From positions 1 to 53,925 of the forward strand of contig JBGZBY010000084.1 of the NCBI GenBank assembly GCA_041844915.1: a stretch of DNA of 53,925 nt, given 5' to 3'. A model generated the notes under the pieces. The model saw only the letters and a list, made by a program, of their open reading frames with translations. It had not been told where the DNA came from and did no database searches. A program made the position numbers and the translations under genes. This document shows, in pieces, positions 42,086 to 49,563 of this stretch. Each line of letters opens with the position of its first letter. The stretch's first letter is position 1. Source of the DNA: W11650 sp041844915 (GTDB taxonomy: Bacteria > Bacillota > Clostridia > Lachnospirales > Vallitaleaceae).

Positions 42086-42844
42086 TTACTTCAATGCCCC
42101 CAGATTAATCTGAACCGGGTACTTATCCTTTAATTCCTCTAATCTTTGGGCATAAACCTGCTTTTGCTTTTCTTGGAAAAGCGTCTTGCGAAGCTTCTCT
42201 TTGACACTGGCAAAATCCGCCGGCTTTGCCTCCAAAATATCCTCCAGCTTAATCAAATGATAGCCAAACTGTGTTTTTACCGGCGCGCTGACTGTGTTTT
42301 TCTCCATGGAAAATGCAGCATCTTCAAATTCCTTCACCATTTGTCCTCTGCCGAACGCACCCAAATCTCCGCCTCTGGCCTTAGAAGGGCAGCTGGAATA
42401 TTCCCTTGCCGCGTCCTCAAACGGTTTTCCCGCTGCAATCTCGGCGGCAATTTTTTCCGCTTCCTCCCGCTCCGACACCAAAATATGCTTGGCGGAAACC
42501 TTCGCCTCCTGCTTATAATCCTCCTGGTGAGCATCGTAATAAGCCTTCAGCTCCTCCTCCTCAATATGAATTGTATCAAACAATTTTCCTACTGCATATC
42601 TTTGTAAAAGCCCTTTTTTTGCCTCCTCCAGCAAAGAAATAAAGTCTGCTTCCTTCTCCCATTCCTGCTCGGTCGCATCCAAATACAAAAGCTCGGCGGC
42701 GATCATTTCATCCAGCAGCAGCCTGCGCCCTGCCTCGCCAGCCACAAAATCCAGCTCCTCCTTCGGCATACTGCGCATAATACTAAGCATCATTTCTCTG
42801 CTGATTTCTCTATCGCCCACGGTTGCTAAAATATTTTCTTTCAT
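42086..42844 (-). CDS. Parvulin-type peptidyl-prolyl cis-trans isomerase, apparently cytoplasmic
   Basis: A 252-residue protein with an N-terminal SurA/PrsA-like helical region (1-105) and a parvulin domain (~112-205): KVSAKHILVSEREEAEKIAAEI in parts, EYSSCPSKARGGDLGAFGRGQMVKEFEDAAF in parts, and TQFGYHLIKLE. No signal peptide or lipobox is present, unlike PrsA. GGAAAGGA precedes the ATG. It lies between cdaR and murB. It may be a general chaperone like the NifM/cytoplasmic parvulin group. Confidence 0.88.
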   Translation of the reverse strand: MKENILATVGDREISREMMLSIMRSMPKEELDFVAGEAGRRLLLDEMIAAELLYLDATEQEWEKEADFISLLEEAKKGLLQRYAVGKLFDTIHIEEEELKAYYDAHQEDYKQEAKVSAKHILVSEREEAEKIAAEIAAGKPFEDAAREYSSCPSKARGGDLGAFGRGQMVKEFEDAAFSMEKNTVSAPVKTQFGYHLIKLEDILEAKPADFASVKEKLRKTLFQEKQKQVYAQRLEELKDKYPVQINLGALK

Positions 42845-42988
42845 TTTTTTCCTTTCCCTTGCACATTTCTTATTTTCTGTATTCCGCCTAGTGGCTTTTG
42901 CTTTTCCCTCCGGCTGTTTGTCGCCGCTCGGATCCGCCCGAAGGCATTGCCCTTTCCTTTGGATGCTTCATGCCCTTCCCCAAAGGTC

Positions 42989-44332
42989 TTAATTTGTATT
43001 GGTTCGCTCCGTACCGGCTCCCTCTGTTCCAGTCGCGTCGGCTTCTTCTGCGGCCGTTCGCTCGCTTATCTCAACCGTCAGACTTTCCTCCTCGGAAATC
43101 CTTTCCGCCTCCACCAGATCATTCCAGTTTATCAGCAGGCTATGCGTTCCGTTATTTAACTCCCCAACATTGACAAAGGGCTGTAAATCTTCCTTTTTCA
43201 GGGCTTTTATAATTGATTCCACCCCTTTGTATTCGACTTGCAGCGGCTCTTGACTGATAACCAGCAGCTCCTTGTTCTCCGGCAGTTCCCGAATCTCGAT
43301 TTCATCTGGTGCAAATTCAAATACCTGCGTAATGATCGGCTCAATATTTATCTCTACATCGACTGTCGATCTGTCCTGATTCAGGCTGACTCCGTCTGGC
43401 AAAAGCTTCGCCAAATTGACCGTTACCGTCTGCTTCTCCGTCATTCTGGCAATCGACACATTATTAATAATAAGCTCTTGCAAGCTGTCAATGTACGCAG
43501 CCTTTCCGCGAATCACCACACCACTGTCGCTTAATGTTGCTCCCATATATTTATAATTTTCACCGACCTCATCCATCGGCTCAAAGAAAAGCGGCACAGT
43601 CTTGGTTTTCTCTACCGGCACCTTTACCTGAACTTGCTGAACAGACATGCTCACATTTGTCACCTCCGCCCCCGAATAGTCATAAATCAGAGGCGTCACG
43701 CTGATAGTAAAGTCGCCCGAAATATTCTCGATATCCACCGGAACTACCACCTTTTCAATTTTATAAATAACAGATTCCGCCGCCTCCAGCGAAATCACAT
43801 TCGGCGTAATGGTCGGACTCAAATCAACAAAACCGTCTTTGACCTTCCCTGTTTTTTGATATTCCACTCCTATTTGCTTGACAATAATATTTTCAAGCTG
43901 CACGGAAACGGAGGAAGGGCTTTTGGACACCAATTCAACCTCATTGGGCAGCTCCAATTCAATATCCACCGCTCCGGTAATCGACAGGTTTTTCATGTTG
44001 GCGTATGCCTGAATGCTGCTTTGCGTCAAACGATAAATAACCGAGCGCTTCCCCTTGACCTTGACGTCTACGGTGTCGCCGGTAACATACTGAATCGCCT
44101 GCTTCCGAGAGGTAATCGCGTCCTCGTTCCGCTTTTCTACCGTGATTCCTCGAATCGTCGTCGTAACTTGCGGATCCTCTATATTGATAACTGCCATCCA
44201 CAGAAGAAAGGCCAGCAAAACCGACAATATTTTCCAGCCCAAATTATTCAGCAGCCTTGCTTTTTTCTTCTCCAATGCATCGACTGGTATTTTGCTCTTT
44301 TCTTCCAAATCATTGGACAGTTTTTTTGCCAT
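42989..44332 (-). CDS. cdaR: CdaR, YbbR-domain regulator of diadenylate cyclase
   Basis: A 447-residue protein with one N-terminal membrane helix (ILSVLLAFLLWMAVINI) and four YbbR-like beta domains outside the cell. It controls CdaA in Bacillus and relatives. EDPQVTTTIRGITVEKRN and the repeated VEVPVDIENISGDF- and VPVEKTKTVPLFFE-like strands are characteristic. The ATG at 44332 has GGAAGGA upstream and overlaps cdaA by 23 bases; an earlier ATG at 44371 is less well supported. It ends in a Glu/Thr-rich tail. Confidence 0.92.
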   Translation of the reverse strand: MAKKLSNDLEEKSKIPVDALEKKKARLLNNLGWKILSVLLAFLLWMAVINIEDPQVTTTIRGITVEKRNEDAITSRKQAIQYVTGDTVDVKVKGKRSVIYRLTQSSIQAYANMKNLSITGAVDIELELPNEVELVSKSPSSVSVQLENIIVKQIGVEYQKTGKVKDGFVDLSPTITPNVISLEAAESVIYKIEKVVVPVDIENISGDFTISVTPLIYDYSGAEVTNVSMSVQQVQVKVPVEKTKTVPLFFEPMDEVGENYKYMGATLSDSGVVIRGKAAYIDSLQELIINNVSIARMTEKQTVTVNLAKLLPDGVSLNQDRSTVDVEINIEPIITQVFEFAPDEIEIRELPENKELLVISQEPLQVEYKGVESIIKALKKEDLQPFVNVGELNNGTHSLLINWNDLVEAERISEEESLTVEISERTAAEEADATGTEGAGTERTNTN

Positions 44333-45194
44333 TCCTTCCAAATCCTTTCCACAAAAAGTGCTTTTTCCCATTTTCTTTATTTACAAATAACTGAATCATT
44401 TTATTCTTCAGATACTGCGGCTCAATTGCCCGAACTAAATTGCCCCCTAGAGCAACGGAAATGTTACCGGTTTCCTCGGACACAATAATCACCATTGCAT
44501 CCGTTGCTTCACTCAATCCAAGCGCCGCCCGATGCCTAGTTCCCAGTTCCTTACTGATGGAAACATTCGCCGACAGCGGCAAATAACAGGTAGCCGCCGC
44601 CACTCGCTTCCGGCGGAGAATTACCGCCCCATCATGCAAAGGAGTATTGTGTTCAAAAATATTAATCAAAAGCTCCTTTGTGACCTCGGCATCGATAAAA
44701 ATTCCTGTATCAATATATTCCTTTAAGGCCGCCTTCTGCTCGATCACAATCAGTGCTCCGGTTTTTACTTTGCTCATTTCCTCCACTGCCTGCACGATCC
44801 CGTTGATCTGATTTTCGGTGAGGATTTCATCACCGCTTTTTATTTCGTCAAAGCCCAGAAAAGAGCCGAAAAAATTACTTCCTCCCAACTGCTCCAGCGC
44901 GCGGCGAAGCTCCGGCTGAAAAACTATGAACACTGCAATAATACCGACATTAATCGTATTGGCAAATATCCATAAAATCGTATTGAATTCCATGATTGCC
45001 GCAAAAACCGCAATAAAAAGCAGGATCAAGATCCCCTTAAATAAAGTCCATGCCTTTGTTCCCCGCACCCATTGCAGAATTCGATAAATTACATAAGCAA
45101 TGATTAAGATCTCGATCCCATCCTTGAGGCGAATGCTCGGGAACTGCGATAGAATCGTTTTTAGGCTTGTCCAGATCTCTACCCAACTTCTCAA
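44310..45194 (-). CDS. cdaA: Diadenylate cyclase CdaA
   Basis: The enzyme makes c-di-AMP from two ATP. Three N-terminal membrane helices (DGIEILIIAYVIYRIL, LFKGILILLFIAVFAAI, TILWIFANTINVGIIAVFIVF) are followed by a DAC domain with HDGAVI and GTRHRAALG catalytic motifs and VIIVSEETGNISVALGG. The best start is a TTG at 45194, with GGAG 7 bases before, giving 294 residues, near the family norm; an ATG at 45302 lies within a large hairpin and would add 36 doubtful residues. It is followed by cdaR, with murB, glmR, whiA and a Crh-like gene further down. Confidence 0.95.
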   Translation of the reverse strand: MRSWVEIWTSLKTILSQFPSIRLKDGIEILIIAYVIYRILQWVRGTKAWTLFKGILILLFIAVFAAIMEFNTILWIFANTINVGIIAVFIVFQPELRRALEQLGGSNFFGSFLGFDEIKSGDEILTENQINGIVQAVEEMSKVKTGALIVIEQKAALKEYIDTGIFIDAEVTKELLINIFEHNTPLHDGAVILRRKRVAAATCYLPLSANVSISKELGTRHRAALGLSEATDAMVIIVSEETGNISVALGGNLVRAIEPQYLKNKMIQLFVNKENGKKHFLWKGFGRNGKKTVQ

Positions 45195-45287
45195 TTTCTT
45201 TCTCCTATTTCTTGCAAATATCGATAAAATTATTGTATCGCAAAACCAATATAATCCGCCCTCTCGGGCTCCTTTCTCATGCTTTGC

Positions 45288-45342
45288 GCCTTCCAAGGTC
45301 ATTCCTTTTCAGGCAAGCCTGAAAGGAATGACTTTGGAAGGC
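45288..45342. repeat. Near-perfect long hairpin upstream of cdaA
   Basis: A 27-base arm (45288-45314) pairs with a 26-base arm (45317-45342) with one G-T pair and one bulged T, around a 2-base loop. Key parts are GCCTTCCAAGGTCATTCC and GGAATGACTTTGGAAGGC. It lies between the membrane protein gene (stop 45349) and cdaA. No T tract follows on the minus strand, so it does not look like a standard terminator. Confidence 0.9.
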
Positions 45343-45348
45343 TTGGTA

Positions 45349-46290
45349 TCACTTTATCCTCTTGATTTCTTTGGTGGCTTTGGGGATTTTTACTTTGGGG
45401 ATTGCTTTTACGTAGTAATAGTAGTGATCATCTTCAAATTGCAAACGCTGCGCCTGTTGGTAGTCCAAACGGAAGCGCATGAATTGAAATAGGAAGGCAA
45501 ACAATACAGAAAACAGCAATCCGACAATAATCCCTCCAATATTTAAGTATCCCTTCCACAAAATATTGCCGACAATCAGCGTGAGCATCTGAAAGACCGC
45601 TCCTACTCCAATTGCAATATAGTGAGAATAGTCCATTTCCACCTTAACAATGTAATATACTACAATAAGCGCCGCAGAAAACACCAGCATCAGCAAAACG
45701 GTAACGCGGTCGGCTGTCATGGTCGATACGAGCTGATTATACATATTGAGTAAATTTTCCGGTGCATCAAATACTGAAATTTTACCCAGTTCACCGCCTG
45801 CCTGTAGCATTCCGCCCAAATAGCCAGAAAAACGATAAATACCAATTCCCACGGACATGGGAATCAGAGTCATCGGAGTAAATACCAGTCCTAAAATCAA
45901 GGGCATCAAATAACCGAGATTCCAGTGCAGCAACAGCGGCATCAAAATCACAATCCAGCTATATTCAGTAATCATCGGCATAAACAGCAGATAAACCGCC
46001 GCCATTATGACAAAAAGCACCAGCGCCGCCTCCAGAGAAACTGAAAACACCTGAAACAGCACCATCAGCCCCAGCAGCAGCAAAAACCAGCTCCCCGGCA
46101 AAAAGGCAGCCAGCAAAGCCGATCCAAAGCGAATCGAAGTCTTTTCCAAAAGCTCCGCATAGCCGAAAAAGCCGTTCAGCTGTACAACCACAATAAAGGC
46201 TAAAACAAAGCGTACAACTGGCAGAATAAATTTTTCATAGCGCTTAAAAATATTCGTAAGCAATTCTTTTATTTCATAGAGTTTAATCAT
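45349..46290 (-). CDS. Polytopic membrane protein of unknown function
   Basis: A 313-residue protein with about eight hydrophobic segments, for example FILPVVRFVLAFIVVVQL, GSWFLLLLGLMVLFQVF and VTVLLMLVFSAALIVVYYIV. The C-terminal tail is basic and Tyr-rich (DDHYYYYVKAIPKVKIPKAT). I do not recognise a family. AGGGGGAAAG-like bases precede the ATG at 46290. It lies 14 bases after a second membrane gene and upstream of cdaA, a context that suggests a link to c-di-AMP or envelope function. Inference only. Confidence 0.8.
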   Translation of the reverse strand: MIKLYEIKELLTNIFKRYEKFILPVVRFVLAFIVVVQLNGFFGYAELLEKTSIRFGSALLAAFLPGSWFLLLLGLMVLFQVFSVSLEAALVLFVIMAAVYLLFMPMITEYSWIVILMPLLLHWNLGYLMPLILGLVFTPMTLIPMSVGIGIYRFSGYLGGMLQAGGELGKISVFDAPENLLNMYNQLVSTMTADRVTVLLMLVFSAALIVVYYIVKVEMDYSHYIAIGVGAVFQMLTLIVGNILWKGYLNIGGIIVGLLFSVLFAFLFQFMRFRLDYQQAQRLQFEDDHYYYYVKAIPKVKIPKATKEIKRIK

Positions 46291-46304
46291 TCTTTCCCCC
46301 AATA

Positions 46305-46691
46305 CTACTTCATATTTTCTTCATCCAAACGGTTGAGCAGGCTCTCGTAGCGATCCGCCCGCTGCTTGGCCTCGTTGTACCGACGGCGATATATCTTGCC
46401 GCTAATCACAGCATAAAAAAGCATCGCCAATACCCACAATGTCAAATATACCGTTCCTTGACCAATAAAATCAAATTCCGAGATATTTTCAATATTGCTT
46501 AAAAATTTGTCCAATATATCCAAGCCGAAAATGATCAGTAGCCCCATCGTCGCCAAAAGCATGACCCGAAAGCTGTTAAGTGACACATAGTCAAGCTTGA
46601 AACGCTTCATGATCCTTAAATCGCTTCTCCCTTTGCCTTCCATATAAGAAGCCAATTCGGTCATGATCTTAACCTTATTTTCATTTACCAT
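46305..46691 (-). CDS. Small membrane protein of unknown function
   Basis: A 128-residue protein with two hydrophobic segments (LATMGLLIIFGLDIL, TVYLTLWVLAMLFYAVI) and a basic C-terminal coiled part (RRRYNEAKQRADRYESLLNR). The N terminus is charged and soluble. I do not recognise the family. The ATG at 46691 has AGGAG upstream; an ATG at 46760 is less likely. It is the first gene after the promoter at 46839 and its product may pair with the next membrane protein. Confidence 0.75.
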   Translation of the reverse strand: MVNENKVKIMTELASYMEGKGRSDLRIMKRFKLDYVSLNSFRVMLLATMGLLIIFGLDILDKFLSNIENISEFDFIGQGTVYLTLWVLAMLFYAVISGKIYRRRYNEAKQRADRYESLLNRLDEENMK

Positions 46692-46838
46692 TTTTTTCTC
46701 CTGTTGATCAATGTTTCTGCCGCAAGCCTTTCCCTCCGGCGTTTTCTCGCTTCCTTTCAAAGGCCGACTGCCTTGGCCTCCCGAATTTCGCCTTCGTGAA
46801 AATCAAGGTATGATCATCACTTCGTTATACCATTCAAT
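46692..46838. other. Leader region before the small membrane gene
   Basis: With the promoter and the terminator at 46888 this makes up a gene-free stretch of 360 bases. No riboswitch pattern was recognised in the leader. Confidence 0.4.
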
Positions 46839-46847
46839 ATTATAGCA
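46839..46847 (-). promoter_or_regulatory. Extended -10 promoter of the cda-mur-whiA gene run
   Basis: On the minus strand TGCTATAAT is a perfect extended -10 element. Upstream TTGTAT is 15 bases away and TGTTGT 17, so the -35 box is weak, as is usual with an extended -10. The leader to 46691 is about 140 bases. Confidence 0.6.
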
Positions 46848-46887
46848 CAAAATCTCAAAATACAACAGAGGAATTTTAAAAAGCAAA

Positions 46888-46934
46888 CAAAAAGCAGCCG
46901 TCAGTCTTTTTCTGACGGCTGCTTTTGTTTTTTG
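46888..46934 (-). terminator. Strong terminator after the LOR/SDH pair
   Basis: CAAAAAGCAGCCGTCAG (46888-46904) and CTGACGGCTGCTTTTG (46912-46927) pair almost perfectly around 7 bases. T runs close the hairpin on both strands. It lies about 120 bases after the stop of the downstream LOR/SDH gene. Confidence 0.8.
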
Positions 46935-47051
46935 GTTTACAGCGGCAAATCATTTTTTTCTGTGGCAGCGCCTCTTTTTTAAGGTCTTGCCTATTCCCCA
47001 GTTTGCCGTTCTTCTCTTTTATTTTTGCCGGTTTCGCCTGCGAACAGCCCT

Positions 47052-48146
47052 CTATCCGTTCAGCGCCCGATCCACATTGCGAATAAAATCCTGCGCATTG
47101 GTAACCATGGAAACAGCAGTCAAGGTTCCTCTGTCGGATAGCTTATTTACCGCAAATTCCTGAATATCAATGGTATACATATACACCGGTCTGACCTCGC
47201 CGTCAAAAACATTGTAAGATGGTGTCATATTACCGGTAGCAATCGTAAAGAGAATCGCACTCATCATGATGATAGTCGAGGTCTTACGGGCATGGCTGCG
47301 CATTACATTTTGCGCCTCATAGACATTGTTGATGGTTTCTGGCAGGCCAAATCTATCCCGGATCGTGCCGGACAGAACAAAGGGTACATTTTTCTCAATA
47401 CAAGCCTTGATAAAGCCGTCCTTAACCATGCCGGACTCTACCAGTGCTTTGGTCGAGCCATATTTTCTAGCCAAATTAATCGTAGCATATAGGTTTCTGG
47501 TCGTATTTTGCTCCTTGGTAAAGGTTCTCTGTCCCCAAGTCGTATCAAAAATTCCGCGCTCAAGGTCAAATGCCGCCGTTTCCGTTCCGCAGAAAATCGC
47601 CTGAACATAGCCTTCTCGAATCAGCCTTTCCAGCGCGCTTCTGGAATCTCTATCCAGCGCCAGCGCCGAGCCGACAATCAGGGTCACATAGCCCTTATGC
47701 TCTTTTTCATAGCGCAGCACCTCATATAAGGTATCATAATCCACTGAAAATGCCGTTTCTCTGGAACGACCCGAACGAAAAGCAAAGGTATCGGCTTCCG
47801 CATCGGAGGATAAAAAGCCCTGCGTCCATACATAAATTCCCTCGGAAGCATCCTCTGTCCTGCCGATAACAACCTTGTCGCCCTTTTTCAGGTTGCGGAA
47901 TTCAACGATATCCACTCTTTCCTGTCCTGGCGTATCGTAGGCAACACAAACCGTATCCATTCTGGACTGCTCTGCCAATACCCATTTGCCGTTGATCTTA
48001 AAATATTCCGGAAATACAGATAACGCATGATAGTTCCTCGGACTGATTCCATCTCTTTCCACCACTTCTAAGGTGGCATTCGGTGCGTTCTTTAAAAATT
48101 CCTGTTCAAAATCGGGGTGGTGATATTTGGGCATTTCAAACTTCAT
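47052..48146 (-). CDS. LOR/SDH family protein (TIGR00300-like), divergent second copy
   Basis: A 364-residue paralog of the gene just upstream. The N-terminal half (PDFEQEFLKNAPNATLEVVE, YFKINGKWVLAEQ, GFLSSDAEADTFAF) and the C-terminal Rossmann-like half (VSGTIRDR-like segment FVLSGTIRDRFGLPET, VYMYTIDIQEFA, TNAQDFIRNVDRAL) align along the whole length. Signature residues are changed: THD is AFD at 192-194 and the GHYNHL motif is TRNLYATIN at 216-224. It overlaps the upstream gene by 4 bases (ATGA) and has GGAGG, so the two are translated together. It may be a non-catalytic partner. Confidence 0.8.
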   Translation of the reverse strand: MKFEMPKYHHPDFEQEFLKNAPNATLEVVERDGISPRNYHALSVFPEYFKINGKWVLAEQSRMDTVCVAYDTPGQERVDIVEFRNLKKGDKVVIGRTEDASEGIYVWTQGFLSSDAEADTFAFRSGRSRETAFSVDYDTLYEVLRYEKEHKGYVTLIVGSALALDRDSRSALERLIREGYVQAIFCGTETAAFDLERGIFDTTWGQRTFTKEQNTTRNLYATINLARKYGSTKALVESGMVKDGFIKACIEKNVPFVLSGTIRDRFGLPETINNVYEAQNVMRSHARKTSTIIMMSAILFTIATGNMTPSYNVFDGEVRPVYMYTIDIQEFAVNKLSDRGTLTAVSMVTNAQDFIRNVDRALNG

Positions 48147-49318
48147 CGTCCCATTCCTCCTCTCATTGCTTCTTCTTTTTTCTCTGCATCAACATATTCC
48201 ATTTCCGGCAGCTCCAGCGCATCAGTCAAATTCTTATCCGCCGGCTTAACCAAAGCTTTTTCACAATTGACCACAAAGTCCTGAACATTGGTGATCATCG
48301 GCACAAAAGCCATATTCTCACGAGCCGCACCTACTTTATTGGCTACGTTCTCGGTAACATCAATTACATACATATATACCGGCGTCACCTTGCCGTCCTT
48401 ACGGATTCGGTAGCCGGAGGCCATATTCGCTACAGATAGGTTGTGCAGCATCGTCGCCAGTCCGATAATCAGGGTCGCTTCGTCAAGCTGCGCCTTGGTC
48501 GCTGTCAAAGCCTGATCGGTTTCCTTGTATACCTCCGGCAGCGGACCGTCATCCCGAATCGAACCAGACAGAACAAACGGAATATCCATATCCGACAAGG
48601 TCTTGATAATACCGTCCTTGACATTGCCTGAAGCAATAAAATCCTTGATCGAACCAATTGTCCGTACTTCATTCAAAAGATCTAGGTGATTATAATGACC
48701 CATCGGTACATTTTCTTGGGTATAGATGTTCTGTCCAAGCGCCGTGCGCAAGAAGCCGCCTTCCAAGTCATGCGTGCACATTGCGTTTCCAGCCAGCAGG
48801 CAATGAATATAGCCATTTTCTGCCAAGCGATTGAGCGCTACTCTGGTATCATAGTCAAAGACCACCGAAGGGCCAAGCACCCAAACGATTTTTCCGTTAT
48901 GCTCTTTTTCGTATTCCATCAATTGAAACAGGAAATCATAGTCCTCCGAAAAAGAGGTTTCTACCGCCTTGCCGGGAGCAGAATACACCCAAGCCGGAAA
49001 GCCCTCCCGATAAACTAAGACTCCTTCGCTGCCATCGGTTTCTGCCGCGCAGACCACTTCCTGCCCTTTTTTCAAATCTCTTAGCTCTACAATCTTAATC
49101 TTTTCTCCGTCCTTTACCGCCACGCAATTAAGCGAATTGTGCTCCGGAAGCACCCATTTTCCGCCCAGCTTATAAAATGTCGGCATATGAGACGTCAAAT
49201 AAAATTCCTCCGGCGCTACGCCGTCCATTTCCACCGTCGCAAAACGAACCTCCGCCGCGTTTGCATATTCTGCTTTGGAAAAATCAGGATATATAAACTC
49301 CGGTAACTTAAATTCCAT
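48143..49318 (-). CDS. LOR/SDH family protein (TIGR00300-like; possible ornithine cyclodeaminase-type enzyme)
   Basis: A 391-residue protein with an N-terminal LOR/SDH domain (PF04455-like; EVRFATVEMDGVAPEEFY) and a C-terminal NAD-binding fold. Family motifs are GPSVVFDYDTRVAL (~149-162), LLAGNAMCTHDLEGG with THD at 182-184, MGHYNHLDLLNEVR at 206-219, and FVLSGSIRDDGPLPEV. The C-terminal part of cyanobacterial AgrE/ArgZ and some archaeal relatives act on ornithine to give proline; the same activity is possible here but unproved. GGAGG precedes the ATG at 49318. It is followed by a divergent paralog with a 4-base overlap. Confidence 0.8.
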   Translation of the reverse strand: MEFKLPEFIYPDFSKAEYANAAEVRFATVEMDGVAPEEFYLTSHMPTFYKLGGKWVLPEHNSLNCVAVKDGEKIKIVELRDLKKGQEVVCAAETDGSEGVLVYREGFPAWVYSAPGKAVETSFSEDYDFLFQLMEYEKEHNGKIVWVLGPSVVFDYDTRVALNRLAENGYIHCLLAGNAMCTHDLEGGFLRTALGQNIYTQENVPMGHYNHLDLLNEVRTIGSIKDFIASGNVKDGIIKTLSDMDIPFVLSGSIRDDGPLPEVYKETDQALTATKAQLDEATLIIGLATMLHNLSVANMASGYRIRKDGKVTPVYMYVIDVTENVANKVGAARENMAFVPMITNVQDFVVNCEKALVKPADKNLTDALELPEMEYVDAEKKEEAMRGGMGR

Positions 49319-49563
49319 TTCCAACCTCCTCATAATCAAATGTTAATGGTATTTTTCAAGGTAGTAACACCTTGTATCTTACTTTCTTTTTCAAAACGCT
49401 CCACCCCTGCCATATTGCCAAAAATCGGCAATAGTCTAATGAAGGCTTTCCACAGCGCTTTTTACTGCGCCTGTCCTATTTTCTTTCTCTATCTCTTAAG
49501 TCCTTTTTATGGTTTGCCGAAATATCTGCTTTGCCCCTTTGCTGCGATAATCAAAATTTAATT

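Noticed and set aside
43634..44488. A 284-codon plus-strand ORF
   Set aside because: It is antisense to cdaR and cdaA and carries no recognisable domain.
49415..49440. ATTGCC/GGCAAT hairpin between the ClpB-like and LOR/SDH genes
   Set aside because: A 6-bp stem without a T tract is too weak to call a terminator.
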